Below, piece after piece: positions 42,366 through 54,119 of a stretch of DNA of 64,000 bases (positions are counted from its first letter, which is position 1; every line of letters starts with the position of its first letter). The translations under genes were made by a program, and so were the position numbers. The stretch comes from Prorocentrum cordatum (lineage: Eukaryota > Sar > Dinophyceae > Prorocentrales > Prorocentraceae). Below the pieces are notes generated by a model. The model was given only the letters and a program-made list of their open reading frames with translations, had not been told where the DNA came from and ran no database searches. Location of the stretch: NCBI GenBank assembly GCA_963575745.1, contig CAUYUJ010015847.1, positions 137,066-201,065 on the forward strand, in the 5' to 3' direction.

Positions 42366-44726
42366 ATGTCTCGAAACTGCTGCAAAGCAGTAGACGAGTG
42401 CCGCGATGCGCTCATGCTGCACATCACGTCGAAAGACCCGTTCGAGTACGGCAGCAACCCAGGCAACGATTGCCTCGACGCGATCGCCCTCGGCCGCACC
42501 AAGGCCAACGCGAAGGTCACACACGGGGCAAACGACGTCGTCGATGGGGGCGGGAGGGGGAGAAGGGCGAGAAGGAGAAGAGGGAGGAGGAGGAAGATGG
42601 AGGGGAAGGAGGGGGCGGAGGGAGGAGGAGAAGGAGGAGAAGGAGAAGAGGAGAAGGAGGAGGGTAGATGATGACGGATAGGATGAGGACGGCGTCGAAC
42701 GGCACGGCGGCGTCAAAGCCTTCTCCTCCCCGCCACCTCCTCCTTATCCTCCTGACCCTCCTCGATCCTCCTCCTACTTCTCCTTCTGACCCTCCTCGCT
42801 CCTCGCATCCCTCCTCCTCCTTCTCCTCCTCATTCCTCATTCCTTCTCCTTCTTCTCCTCCTCCTCCTCCTCCTCCCTCCTCCTCCTCCTCCCCCCCTCC
42901 TCCTCCCCCATCCCTCGTCCGTCCTCCCCCCCCCTCCCTCGGGTGCGACGACCGACGAGCGACGCCCCCCCCCGCCCAAGTTGCTGGGCGCACTTGAAGC
43001 GGTCTCGAACAACCTCGCCTTCTCGCCCGAGACGATGAGGTCCGCCTGCATGCAGATGGCTGCGCAGAAGGCGGTGTCGGGTTCCAAGCCGCAGCGCAAG
43101 GCTTGGAAGTTCGAGACCGACGAGGAGATGGAGCAGTGGGCCGACCTCATGTCTCAAAAGTGCATTGGGTGAAAGTCGCGATCAGCTCACCTCCTCCTTC
43201 TCCTTCTCCTCCTCCTCCTCCTCATCCTCATCCTCGTCCTCATCCTCATCTTCCTCCTTCTCCTCCTATCTCCCTTTCTTCCACCCCTTCCTCCTCCCCC
43301 ATCCGAGCCTCCGCCCTCCTCCATCCCTGGGCCCCAACCCCCCGCGGCTCTCCTCCTCGGAGGAGGGGCGAGGGCAGGATAAGCAGGAGGGAGGAGGAGG
43401 ATGAGGAGGAGAAGGAGGAGGAGGAGGAGGAGGACAAGGAGGAGGAGGAGGAGGAGGAGGAGGAGCAGGAGAAGGAGAAGGAGGAGGAGGAGGAGGAGGA
43501 GGAGGAGGAGGAGGGGGAGGAAGTCATTTTCTTGCACCATCCACAGGTTGCGCTCCATGCGCAGGCACCTGTACGACCCGCTGAGGCGGGAGCGGGACCC
43601 TGGCGCTGGCAAGCATCCGAAGTGGCTGGACGAGGTCAGAGCGTTGCAGAAGGCTGCGCCGTCTTCATCTGCTGGAGCGGCTTCATCGGCTTCGTCGGCT
43701 CCGCGCGTGCGGAAGGTCGACGCCGACTGGGGCCCGTCGACGGGCATCGCGCATCGGTGCGCGTCGTCCGAGAGCCAGGGCTTCGCGTCGTTCGAGCCGA
43801 CTGGCGACGGCGACACCGACGCGATGCAGGTTCGCTGGAAGGACGGCGCGATCTCGATCTTGAGCACGCTGACGGTCGGGGCGTGGCAGGCCCTGGGGCG
43901 CGGCGAGAGCGCTGTCGCTCGGTCCGCGACGAACACCCTCGCCGTCTTCGAGGGCGCGGTCGGCACCGTCAAGGTGGAGAACAAGCGCCTGAACCCAGGC
44001 GAGGAGGGCGTCGTGCTGAAGATCAACGGCGGCCAGAAGCTCCAGCTGTCCCTCAACAAGCACAGCCACGAGAACGCGAAGACGTGGCTGATCGAGCGCG
44101 CGCCGAAGATGGCCGACGGCAGCCTCACGGTCGAGGAGGCCAAGGCGGAGAAGAAGATCTTCGACGCCAAGGCGGAGAAGAAGGTCACGGCACTGAAGAG
44201 GCCAGCAGCGGCTGCAGGAGCGCCCAAGGCCGACGCCGAGGGCGAGGACGAGGACGAGGGCGCGGCGACGGCGGCGCTTCGCAGGTCGGCAGCTTCGACG
44301 GTCGACGGCGACGATTCCGCCGACGCGGAGGAGAGCGACAACGCGTCCAACAGCGAGGACGAGGAGCCTGAGGAGCCTGAGGAGCCCGTGGCGAAGCGCG
44401 GCAAGCCAGCGGCGGTGCAGCCTGAGGAGCCCGCGCCGACGGCAGCAGCGAAGCCCACGGCAAGCGCGAAGGGGAAGGCTGCAGCCGCGAAGAGGAAGGA
44501 CGAGCCCTCCGCGAGCCAGCGAGAGGCCAAGAAGGCCAAGGCAGCACATGAGCCAGGGGGCGCCGCCGATGACGCTGTCAAGATCGAGAGCTCGAGCAGC
44601 GAGAATGGCGGCGACGAGGCCAGCGACCCTGGCGGCGACCCCAAGGGGACCGACAGCTCCGAGGAGTCAGAGGCGGGCGGCATGCCGCCGCCGCCAGGCA
44701 CGGGCGGCTTGGCTGGCTTCTCGTGA
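42366..44726 (+). CDS. Gene A, block 2: uncharacterised nuclear-type protein, three exons
   Basis: Exons 42366-42536, 42981-43168 and 43547-44726, inferred because coding sequence alternates with AGG/CCT arrays and the frames join cleanly (donor GAC|GTCGTC and acceptor CAAG|TTGCTG for intron 1, less certain; donor ATTGG|GTGAAA and acceptor CACAG|GTTGCG for intron 2). No family recognised. Exon 2 has ETDEEMEQWADLMSQK, exon 3 LRSMRRHLYDPLRR, KHPKWLDEV, AMQVRWKDGAISILS, VVLKINGGQKLQLSLNKHS and ADGSLTVEEAKAEKKIF, which align with block 1 gene A. Two segments near residues 270-430 are acidic/Lys-rich (KRPAAAAG, AAKRKDEP), suggesting nuclear location. No internal stop. Order A, B, transposase on the same strand. 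Confidence 0.7.
42537..42980 (+). other. Intron 1 of gene A, block 2, with AGG and CCT arms
   Basis: An AGG/GGAGAAGG arm (42546-42665) is followed by a unique 50-bp centre and a CCT/TCCTCC arm (42720-42935). The arms are complementary and could form a hairpin of about 100 bp. Confidence 0.65.
43169..43546 (+). other. Intron 2 of gene A, block 2, with CCT and AGG arms
   Basis: Canonical GT...AG. CCT arm 43187-43270, unique centre, AGG arm 43385-43525. The block 1 paralogue has no intron here. Confidence 0.8.
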
Positions 44727-44744
44727 GGTCGGAGCCCAGCGAGT

Positions 44745-45265
44745 AGGGGAAGGAGGAGGAGGAGAAGGAGGAGGAGGATCGGGGAGGAGAAGGACACCGA
44801 GGGGGAGGAGGAGCAGGAGGAGAAGGAGAAGGAGGAGAAGGAGAAAGCGAGCCAGTGCAAGAGCTTTCGGGCAGGCGCTCGGCCTGCGAAGCGGCGCAAG
44901 CATCGCTCGTGCCGCGCCCTTCCGCTGAAACATATTCGGGGCTCCTTGTCCTCCTCCTCCTTCTCCTTCTCCAGTTTCACTTCTGTTCAAGCCAGTTCTT
45001 CAGCTTAGCAGCGGTTTCGGACCCAATTCAATTCAAGCGAGGACCCAAACCGATCGCATCAGCCAAGGACCCAACCCATCCCAATCCATTCAGGCCTGTT
45101 CCAGGATGACGAGGGTCAGGAGGAGGGGGGGGAAGAGGCTGAGGGTAGAGGAGGGGAGAGAGCGTGAGGGTGCGAGAGTGTAGGAGGGGCGAGGAGGAGA
45201 CGGGAGAGGGTATATATAGAGAGAGAGAGAGAAAGAAAGAAAGAGAGAGAGAGAGCTGTTACAGT
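44745..45265. other. Spacer between genes A and B, block 2
   Basis: AGG tracts (44745-44850, 45120-45180), a unique stretch with repeated GAGGACCCAA (45039 and 45065) and a GA microsatellite (45218-45255) preceded by TATATATA. It may include the gene B leader; no exon is firmly visible. Confidence 0.5.
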
Positions 45266-47284
45266 AGAGCAGCAGTAGACAGTCAAGGGATGAGCAGGGC
45301 TGACTGCGCGCCGCGCCAGGCGGAGCTGCTGCCGATGGCCCCCCGCCAGCGCCTGCAGCAGCGCCGCCGTCGCAGCCCCAACAGTCGGCGGATCAGTCGC
45401 CGATCGCCGTCGCCGATTGCCAGATTTCGCCCCAGGTCCACCAGATGCAGGCGCAGATCGACGCGCTTCTTGCGCAGAGGGCGATGCTTGGGATGCCGAT
45501 GCCGACGAGCCCGATGCTTGGGGTTAAGCAGGATGACTTCGAAATGAAGAGCGAGGCGGGCGACGACGACGCAGCGGCCGAGGCGCTGGCAGGCGATCTT
45601 GCACAGGCTGTTGGTCCGCCAGCCGAGGAGGCAGCAGCCCCTGACGATGCAGCAGCCAGCGAGGAAGAAAGCGAGGTCCCAGCGGCGCAGGCTGATCCAA
45701 CGCAGGCCCCCGAAGCATCGGGCAGCGAGGACGGGGGCGACGACCTGCCGCTGGCGCGCGCTGAGCTGGCTAGGGAGGGGGACATGTTCCAGAGGAACCA
45801 GCGTGAGCTCAAGCAGCTGCGGGAGAGGCAGGCGGAGCTGCAGCGCGTGCTCGAGATGGCCGAGGGCACGGAGCGCCGCATCAAGAAGAAGAGAGCCGAC
45901 CGCGAGCAGGCCGCCAGGGATCGAGGAGCTTCTCGGATGGCTGCGTCCCTCGAGCCAGTGCCCGTCCCCAAGCGCTCTCGCGTCGACGAGGTCCTGGGGC
46001 GCGGCCGCGACACGGTGAGTACCGAGCTGGACGCCGAGTTGGCAAACGGCCCATCGTCAGCCGCTGTGACGCCAGTCCCTCGCCCTTCAGAGACGCCGCC
46101 GTCCACGCCGATGAAGCAGCCCGTGGACCAGAAGAGCGCCCTGGCTGACATCTCGAATGCGGTTGCTGAGAAGCTTAGGAATGACCCCAGTTCCTTGACA
46201 GAAAACACGGCTGGCCATAACTTCGTACCTCGTGGGCTCGACAATGTGGCCGAACAGCAAGCTGGTGAGCAGGGGCCTCATGATGAGGCGTCCACCGACG
46301 AGCTCGAGACGATGTTGGAGGAGATGAAGGGAAAGCGGGGCGCTGGTGACGTTGAAATCCGCCTCGCGGTTGCCGAGCAGAGCTACAACTTCGGCGTGCG
46401 CTCAGCCATTGGCAACAAGCTGGATCGGGACCTCAAGGCGAACCCCGCGAAGGATTTGGAGTGGAAGCAGGACAAGAGCAAGGATAAGGAAGACTTCAAG
46501 AAAAAGTGACTCTTGGAGAAGTGGAGCGAGCTGCCGACGACCAAGCGAACCTTCACCACCTCCCACACCGAGGACTGGCGCGAGAGGGGCGAGCTCATGA
46601 CCTTCCTCAAGATGGCCTACGAGGAAGGGGGTCCCGCTGGGCAGACGGACCCAGGTACGCTGGAGGCTTGCATGCGCACCGTCAGGCGTTGCATTGACCT
46701 CGGGTACCCATATGCCCAGCGGGGCCCCCAGAATGGGGTCCCGAAGTTCCTCTACTTCAGGCTCATACCAGGAGAGCTTCAAGCGGGAGTGGTCGAAGAC
46801 GATCGCGCACACGAAGGGGCCGAAGGCCATCGAGAACGGGAGCTCTGGCACAGCAGGTGGAAACTCAAGCGGAACGGGGAGGCCGACAGGCACAGGCTCT
46901 GGCACAGGAGGCGGCGGAGGCACTGGCACAGGATCAGGCGCAGAAGGCGCTGGCAGTGGACCAGGCGCAGGCACTGGATCAGGCTTGGGCACTGGCATAG
47001 GATCAGGCCGTGGAAAGGGCAGCGGCCGTGGATCAGGCGGCGGCGGCGCCGCGGACGTGGTGCAGAAGCAGCTCGCTACCGCCAAGAAGCTCACAGAGGC
47101 CATCAAGGGCGCGCTCTCTGCTGGCAAAGCGATGCTGGATGACATCAATGAGAAGGCTGAGTTCAAGTGGGCCAGGACCGACGAGGTGGAGGGCTTGATG
47201 GACGCCAAGGAGCAGGCGCTGCGCACGGCCGCGAGGAGCATCGCGCTGGCTAGCATGCTGATGTCGAACACGGAGCTGGCGCAG

Positions 47285-47543
47285 GCGACCGATTGAACAG
47301 GATAGGATGAGAAGGGGGGATGCGGAGAAGAAAGAGGAGGAGGAGGTGAGGGGGTGAGGAGGGCAGCGGCGAAGTGGATGATGAGGGTGAGGCTGAGGAT
47401 GATGAGGAGGAGGAGGAGTGGGAGGAGGGGGAGGAGGGGGGGCAGGGGAGGGGGAGAAGGAGTAGGAGGAGGAGGAGGAGGGGGAGGAGGAGGGGGGAGG
47501 AGAAGGAGGAGAAGGAGGAGGAGGCGGACCCCTCCGCACCCAG
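47285..47543 (+). other. Intron of gene B, block 2, with GC donor
   Basis: GCGCAG|GCGACC at the donor and CCCAG|GTGAGG at the acceptor; joining gives Ala-Gln-Val in frame, matching block 1 gene B. Filled by AGG repeats. Confidence 0.7.
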
Positions 47544-47606
47544 GTGAGGCAGCGGCTGTCCGCCAAAGAGATCAGCTCGCAGTCGGCGGAGATCAGCAAG
47601 CTCGAG

Positions 47607-48271
47607 GACGGCCGCCTGCAGGGGAACGGTGCGGGTGGGAGGGTGAGAAGGCAGATGATGAGGAGGAGGGGGTGGAGGGAGTGGGAAAGGGTGAGAGTAG
47701 GAGGGGGAGAAGGAGGGGGAGGAGGAGGAGGAGGAGGAGGACGAGGAGGAGGAGGAGGAGGAGGAGGATAAGGAGGAGGGGGATAAGGAGGGGGGGGGAG
47801 GGGGGGGGAAGGGGGGGGGGGGGGGGAGGGGGGGGAACGGGGGAAGGGGGAAAGGGGGGAGGAGAAAGGGAAGGAGGAGGGGGAGGGGGAGAGAGAAGGG
47901 GGAGGAGGAGGAGAAGGAGAGGAATGAAGAGAGGAGGGGAGGAGGAGCAGGAGGGGGAGGAGGAGGAGGAGGGGGAGGAGGAGGTGGAGAAGGAGGAGTG
48001 GGAGGGGCAAGGAGGAGAAGAAGGCGAAGGAGGAGGAGGAGAAGGAGGAAAGGGATGAGGGAGGGGGCAAGGGGAGGAGGAGAAGGAGGAGAAGGAGAAG
48101 GAGAAGGAGGAGAAGGAGGAGGAGGAGGGGGATCCCATCCCTCCTCCTGGTCATCCATCCCTTCTCCTCCTCTTCCTCTTTCTCCTCCGCCTCCGCCTTC
48201 TCCTCCTCCTCCTCCTCCTCCTCCCTATTCCTCCTCCTCCTTGTCCTCCTCGTCCTCCTCGGCCGCTGCAG
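47607..48271 (+). other. Intron of gene B, block 2, with GA donor and AGG/CCT arms
   Basis: CTCGAG|GACGGC at the donor and CTGCAG|GATCCC at the acceptor, so AG|GA is present at both ends. A long AGG/GGGGA arm (47640-48130) is followed by a CCT arm (48140-48262). Confidence 0.7.
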
Positions 48272-48699
48272 GATCCCGTCGGCTCCCTGAATGCTCTCGT
48301 TGCGAAGACCCACCGCGTGCACAATCTCATGGATCTCAAGGGCGGCGACGCTGGCAGCAGCGCGGGCAGCTCGCGCAAGAGGAAGAAGCAGGCTTAGGTA
48401 GGTTCTCAGATCGTCAAACCTGCAAGGGGGTGAGATGCAGAAGAGGAGGCTGCTGAGAGGGAGGGTGAGGAGGAGGTGGAGAAGGTGTTCTAGGGGCAAA
48501 CGAAGGGCCCATGCGGGCCCAGGAAGGAGGGGGGCAGGGTCCGACGAGCCAGGGGCTGCCTCGACTGTTTGCGTCAAGCCAGGGGTGACCAGAACACTAG
48601 GAGTCACGATTGCATGGGCAGCTGCGGCGACCGCATGGGCAATCCGCGGCGCCGATATGGGTCACATGGTGTTGCATTCAGAAAATAACCGGCAGATTA

Positions 48700-48866
48700 C
48701 ATGAAAATCACACCCAGATCGATCACTGATCTGATCACTGATCTGATCACTGATCTGATCACTGATTTGATCACTGATCTGATGCGTTTACCCGGTTATT
48801 TATCAGGGATCGTACACTGATCCGATCACTGATCCGATCACTGATGGTTCACTGATCCTTTGCTGA
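48700..48866 (+). repeat. Tandem 12-bp GATCACTGATCT repeat
   Basis: About nine copies of TGATC(T/C)GATCAC, interrupted by GCGTTTACCCGG (48785). The unit is rich in the palindrome GATC and is nearly self-complementary. Lies between gene B and the transposase of block 2. Confidence 0.9.
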
Positions 48867-48879
48867 TCCTATAAAAACA

Positions 48880-49116
48880 TCCCGACCCCCCCTCCTCCCC
48901 CCCCGAACCCCACCCCGACGCCCTCCCGACGCCCTCCGAACCACCCCCCCCCCCCCCCCCCCACACACCACCCCCACCACCACACCACACACACACCACC
49001 ACCACCACCATCAACCACCATCACCACAACCACACACCACACACCCACACTCACTGCCAACACACACACACACACACGACCCCTCCGAAGCTCCCGACAC
49101 CCACCGCCGAACCCCC

Positions 49117-49157
<41 letters not shown>

Positions 49158-49215
49158 ACGCCCTCCCGACACCCTCCTGACACCCCCTCATCCTCCCTCT
49201 CCTCCTCATCCTTGT
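48880..49215. repeat. Poly-C and CACC/CACA tracts
   Basis: Includes a C run of about 38 nt at 49117-49155 and CCACCACCAC/ACACACAC. No coding evidence. Confidence 0.9.
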
Positions 49216-49414
49216 CCTCCTTGTTCACCCCTCCCCCCTTTTCTGACTGAGTGCAACGCCATTCCCGCCCGTTTGAAGGGCAGCAGGGGCTGCCTTCCAG
49301 CCCTTGGGGAACGCATCCGAGGCGACCGCCTGGATGCAGCTCCTGGCGCAGCGCGAGAGCAGTGCGCTAGCGAGCTTCGGGTGACACGGCGTCCCCTTTT
49401 CCTCCACCTCCTGC

Positions 49415-49690
49415 TTGGAGGGGAGGGGGGGAAGGGGGGGGGAGGAGAAGGAAAAGGAGGAGGAGGATCGAGGAGGAGAAGGAGGAGGAGGAGGAAGAAG
49501 AAGAAGAAGATGTCCCTGGCAGGATGAGGAGGAGGAGGAGAAGGAGAAGGAGGAGGAGGAGGGGGGGGAGGAGGGGGGGGAGGAGAAGGAGGAGGATGAG
49601 GGGAGAGGGAGGAGAGGGAGAAGGAGAAGGAGGAGAAGAAGAAGGGTGGGAAGGATGAGGAGGAGAAGGAGGAGGAGGAGGTCTGAGGGA
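49415..49690. repeat. AGG/GGAGAAGG polypurine array
   Basis: About 275 bp of purine repeat with AAGAAGAAG near 49497. All overlapping frames are repeat translations. Confidence 0.9.
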
Positions 49691-50120
49691 TAAACAGACT
49701 CCTCTCTCCTCCCTCGCCGCGCCGTCGTTGCCTGCTTCGACTGCATCGGGCAAGGGGCTGCGTTCCGTCGAAGGTGCAGGCCCCATGGGGCCGCGAACCC
49801 GCTTTCCCAGGGGACCGAATCTGGCTCAGATCGACCCCATGGGGTCCGAATTTGCGCTGGCGGCTGCCCCGCCCCTCCCCCCTGGAGTCGCAGCTGGCGC
49901 TACCCTCCTGCCCCTTTCTCAGGCCTGCCCTGCTGGGAGCACGCCGAGCTACCCTTGCATCCTGAACTCTACAGCGCCAACCCCCTTCAGGACCTGGATT
50001 TCTGGGAGGGACATCACCATGGGCCCCCGGGGCCGCCCGTCTCATGGGACGCCGCAGGCGCCCGAGGTGATTGCATCTCGATTCGCGGCGGCTCCGTAGT
50101 AACTGGCTCGAGCGGGTACC

Positions 50121-52733
50121 ATGTTTAAGCGGGGGCGAACTATCAGTTCCGCGCCAGATGATAGCGATGCAATTCGATATGCCGAGAAGCGCCTAGTGGA
50201 TTTACAAACAATGTATTGCCAAGGCGAGATGACTGCTAAAGCATTATGTACTTTGGCACATACGGCATGGATGGCGGGGGCCCGATCTGACAATCTTAAG
50301 AGCTGGGCCCTCCCAAAGGGCCAGTCCAGTGGGCATTACCAGAGACTCATCGACACTAGAATTGAGGAGCTCAACATTACACGCGTAAAGCCATTAACGT
50401 TGTGTGTGCCAGGGCAGTCAAGGGTTCGGCGTCGACGGACGGACCTTAGGGCCCAAGTAAGACCGATGCACGAATTGCTTCACGAAGAGATGTACGATAT
50501 ATATGGGTCTCGAAACGAAATGCGACAAGCCTTGCAGAACACAGAGCAGCCAGCGATTTACCATCAACACAAAGTTGTGAGGGATTCGTCTGGTGATGAC
50601 ATCGTTTTGCCATGCGCTGTATATTTAGACTCTGCTCAGTTTGGGGGCGCCGCGGGCGCTGGGCGAACCAAATCACAGCTCGTGGTTTCGTTGATCAATA
50701 TGTTGACGAGGCGCCGACATGTTTCGATAAGTTTCAGAAAACACCTCCAGTGTAAGTGCGGATGCCACGGACATTGCTCAACGTACCCACTGTTTGGTTT
50801 CATTCGTTGGTGTATCGATGCGCTCGCTGAGGGCGCGCATCCAGATCGGCACGTCAGCGGGCGCGGCTGGCTTCCAGAGGATGGGTCTCGCGGTGATTTG
50901 GCGGGCCAGCCTTTTGGGATAAAAGCAGCAATATTATATATCATGGCCGATTGGGAGGCCATCGCCAGTTCGTTCTGCGTTCCGTCCTGGTCCCACCATT
51001 CGTACCCGCGCCCTCTGTGCGACGCGTCCATCGACACCCTCCACGAATACAGGACCCGATTGTTTCCGATGGGGAGAGGATGGGGGGGGGGAAAAGATGA
51101 GGAGGAGGATGGCATGGAGGGAGGGGTGGGGGTGGGGGGGAAAGGCCCGTTCAGGGCCAGCCTGTTCTCCGGCAGGAAATGCCACGAAATCCCGCGGGAC
51201 CGCCCCTCCCCCTCCCGCCTTTTACCCCTCTCCCAGATCTTAAACAATCTCAGCCTGGTTCGGTCATCGACGGCGCCGTGGACCGCGCGCGAAGTCGGCG
51301 CGCACGACCGCGCGACAGATCGGGCAAAGGTCTGGGTCTATCTCGTTTCGGAGGCCGATCGGGGCAAGCTGGTTTCAGGGACTGATTTGTATTTCAACAG
51401 GCGTGATGGTGGGAAGGGGCTCACAGTTTCACGGGAGTTGCCGTCTATCAACCATGCCCGCTCTGTGCTGGAGGTTGGAGACGTGCTCATGCCACAGACG
51501 GGGCTTCCAGGTATAGCTAGCTACGCAGTAATGCCAGCGCCTGGGTGGTATTATTTCTGGAGGCCTTCAAAGGCCACGCTGGCGACAAGGCCAAATGATA
51601 TGCTTAGTGCTCTTATCGGTGTGACAATATCAGGTTCCATGGCAGTTGAGTGTCTGCACACTGTCGCTTTGTTCGATCATTCTGGAGACGGTTTGGAGAG
51701 CCGTTGATTCGGATTTCTTTTGTACGCATGATATGGCGAAGAGCATGCGAGAACAGATCGTATTCGACAAGATTATGGTGCATCTCGACAGCTGGTATGT
51801 TGAACAGAAGCGTCTTAAGCGGAACCCTGATCAGATAAAACCTCAATCCTTGGGGATTGTCAGATCTGCCTCGAGCCCTGCCCTCAAGTCTAAAGGAGGG
51901 GAGTCCGCGTGGTTATTCGAGTGGTGTGCGACGTCTTTCTTGCCAGAGCATGCTCGGTATTTATCGAATGGGGCTGGGTTGCTGGCGTCTGCGCGAGCTC
52001 TGTTCGATTGGAGCCAGTACCTTCGGACCTTGCCTGATGTGCCCAACTTGGATCAGTGCAGGAGACTCGAGGAGATGGCACTCCGACATTTGATATTACT
52101 CGAGGGGGCGAAAGTGCCTCTCAAGCCGAAGCACCACCTGTTCTGGCACCTCACAGAGAGGACCTCGGGGACCAAACGCGCCAACCCCACCCGTCGCCGC
52201 GGCTGGATCGCGACAGAATTCTGGCTCTCACATCGGAGCTCGATCGAGCCGACCCTGGGAACACTCGTCGCCACGGCTGGGACCGCCTCTGAATTTTACA
52301 GTGCTCTTGCACTTCGGATGTCGTCCCTCGAGGCGGCTGGATCGCGTCGAAATTCTGGTCTCTCGGGGCGGGGGGCGGCGCCCAAGTCGGCCTGGGGAAT
52401 GGCATTGTCGCCGCGGCTGTCTTCGTTTCGAAAGCTCGCGCTCTGCCCGCCTGCCGCCCCCGACCCATCCACCCCCGGCAGAGAGAGGGCAAAGCAAGGG
52501 GGTTGTCCAACGCTGCGGGTCCTCGCACCCGAAGACACCTGGCAGAGCGGGGTCCTCCCCCTCCTCCTCATCCTCCTCTCCCCTCCTCCTCCTTTCCCTT
52601 CCTCCTCCTCTCCCCTTCTCCTTCTCTCCCCTCCTCCTCCTCTCCTCCCCTCCCCTCATCATCCTCCTCCTCCCCCCCCTCCCCTCCCCCCGCCTCCGGC
52701 CCTCCCCCCCCCCCCCCCCCCCCACCCCCCCCC

Positions 52734-52782
<49 letters not shown>

Positions 52783-52850
52783 ACCCCACCCCCCCCCCCC
52801 ACCCCCCCCCCCCCCCCCCACCCCCCCCCCCTCCCCCCCACCCCCCCACG

Positions 52851-52893
<43 letters not shown>

Positions 52894-53105
52894 ACCCCCT
52901 TCACTTCCCCCAACAACGCTTCTCCTGCAGGACAAAAGAGTTCGGACACCCAAGGCTGTATGCTACCTGGCAAGACGAGAGCTTGAATGGCATGCTCGGC
53001 CGTCTGGCAGAGTCGGCGCATGCCTCGCAGTACGAGAAAGGCGTTTTCGCACGCCTCGACTTGCAATTCCATTTGGGGGTCGGAGCCGCTCGATGTGAGA
53101 TCTAA
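50121..53105 (+). pseudogene. DDE transposase (CMC/Plavaka-like), block 2, frameshifted
   Basis: Aligned with the minus-strand copy at 14360-17102. It has LPCAVYLDSAQFG (first Asp), NMLTRRRHVSISFRK, the Cys cluster CKCGCHGHC, VECLHTVAL (where block 1 has IDTLHTLHL, so the second catalytic Asp is Glu here), and, in another frame after about 51668, AVDSDFFCTHDMAK, LKPKHHLFWHLTERT and, past an intron, KEFGHPRLYATWQDESLNGM. The frame change near 51668 is a 1-nt indel. Intron 52161-52930 is required to join HLTERT to KEFG, giving a gap-free match to block 1. The stretch 51060-51250 has no block 1 counterpart and may be a second intron. The frameshift and Asp-to-Glu change suggest inactivity. Confidence 0.7.
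52161..52930 (+). other. Intron of transposase, block 2, bounded by AGGAC
   Basis: Donor AGAG|GACCTC, acceptor TGCAG|GACAAA; AGGAC occurs at both junctions. Filled with CCT repeats and long C runs (52700-52900). Splicing joins the flanking frames exactly as in the intronless block 1 sequence. Confidence 0.75.
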
Positions 53106-53369
53106 AAAAAAAGAAGCACAGACCCCGATGTCCCCCTTCAAAGAAAATCTCCGAGTGGCCACCGAAGCATCCTCCCCCCCCTCTCCACCTCCTCCCCCGC
53201 TCCTCCTTCTCCCTCCTCCTCTCTCCTCATCCCTCCCCCTCTCTCTACCTCTTCTGATAAGTCCTCCCAGCCGCTCCCAAGGGCGCGGGGGCGCGGCCTG
53301 CTGCCGTCTAGGAGGTCGGGCTCGCCATGCATATCTCCCGGGCTGGAGGGCGATCAAGGGGCGCCAAGG

Positions 53370-53550
53370 AGGGGCAGGCGAGGGAGAGGATGAGGATGAG
53401 GAGGGGGAGGAGGAGAGGGAGGAGGAGGGCGAGGAGGAGAAGGAGGAGGAGAAGGGGGGGGATGAGGAGGAGGAGGAGGAGGAGGAAAAGGAAAAGGAGG
53501 AGGAGGGGGAGGAGGTGGAGGAGGAGGACGAGGAGGAGGAGAGTGAGACC
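53370..53550. repeat. AGG polypurine array
   Basis: GGATGAGGAGG units on the plus strand, preceded by a CCT array (53165-53250) in the opposite sense. Confidence 0.85.
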
Positions 53551-53654
53551 CCGAAGATCTCCGAAACGCTCCCAAAGCCAACCGTCGAAATGCTCTGGCC
53601 CAAGTTCAAGTTTTTCTGTGTTTCCCTGTGCTTCTCGGTGCGTTCAGCGCCATA

Positions 53655-54094
53655 ATGGCGGAGCTTCCGCCCCAGCATGCGCGTCTACGCTTCGTGTGGC
53701 TGGTGCACTTCCTAGGGCGTCCGTTCGAGGGCGTCCAACCCGAGGACATGTTCGACGGTGGAACCGTTGGCGGGAAGGCGAAACTCGGGACGAATGGTTT
53801 CGAAGGACGCTGGAGCTTCTCGGTCGATTCGGACGCGATCCAGCGGCCTCGAGATTTCGACGGCGACGACGGCCTCACCATCTCCTTAAGATTCGGCCAC
53901 CTGGCGCCGTTCCCGACGGCACGCCCGACGCCTTGCCCGACGCCCTGCCCGACGCCATGCCCGACGTCGTCGCGCCCGACGACCCCGACGTCGACATGGG
54001 CTACACCGAGATCGACAGCTCGGAGCCCGACGACGGCATGGAGGTCGACTCGGCCTACTGGGTGTGGTTGTACACCCACGGGTACAACGACTAG
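53655..54094 (+). pseudogene. Small acidic protein, frame break in a tandem PD repeat
   Basis: I do not recognise it. From the ATG at 53655 the frame reads HARLRFVWLVHFLGRPFEGV, EGRWSFSVDSDAIQRPRDFD and GLTISLRFGHLAPF. After a short GACGCC tandem repeat (53920-53960) the adjacent frame continues with DALPDAMPDVVAPDDPDVDM, YTEIDSSEPDDGMEVDS and ends AYWVWLYTHGYND at 54094. Both parts have biased acidic composition unlike repeat noise, so a one-base change within the repeat probably split one gene. Confidence 0.45.
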
Positions 54095-54119
54095 GATCCA
54101 GGGTCGCCTTGAGGGCCAT

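Larger units (their letters stand above)
45445..48397 (+). pseudogene. Gene B, block 2: paralogue of block 1 gene B, broken, three exons
   Basis: The first in-frame ATG is 45445; the frame is open upstream to about 45303 and may have another exon. Exon 1 (to 47284) has an acidic/Ala-rich N-terminus, a coiled-coil-like stretch RELKQLRERQAELQRVLEMAEG, a basic patch VPKRSRVDE, then the conserved domain (NKLDRDLKANPAKDLEW...EKWSEL, KFLYFRL) and EFKWARTDEVEG. Two lesions: TGA at 46507 where block 1 has Trp, and a frameshift near 46768. Exon 2 (47544-47606) reads VRQRLSAKEISSQSAEISKLE; exon 3 (48272-48397) reads DPVGSLNALVAKTHRVHNLM and ends SSRKRKKQA. Intron donors are GC and GA. A Gly/Ser/Thr repeat spans about 46840-47040. 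Confidence 0.65.

Noticed and set aside
46507-46509. TGA in gene B block 2 as selenocysteine or reassigned codon
   Set aside because: The paralogue has Trp there and a frameshift follows soon after, so a TGG to TGA nonsense mutation is simpler.
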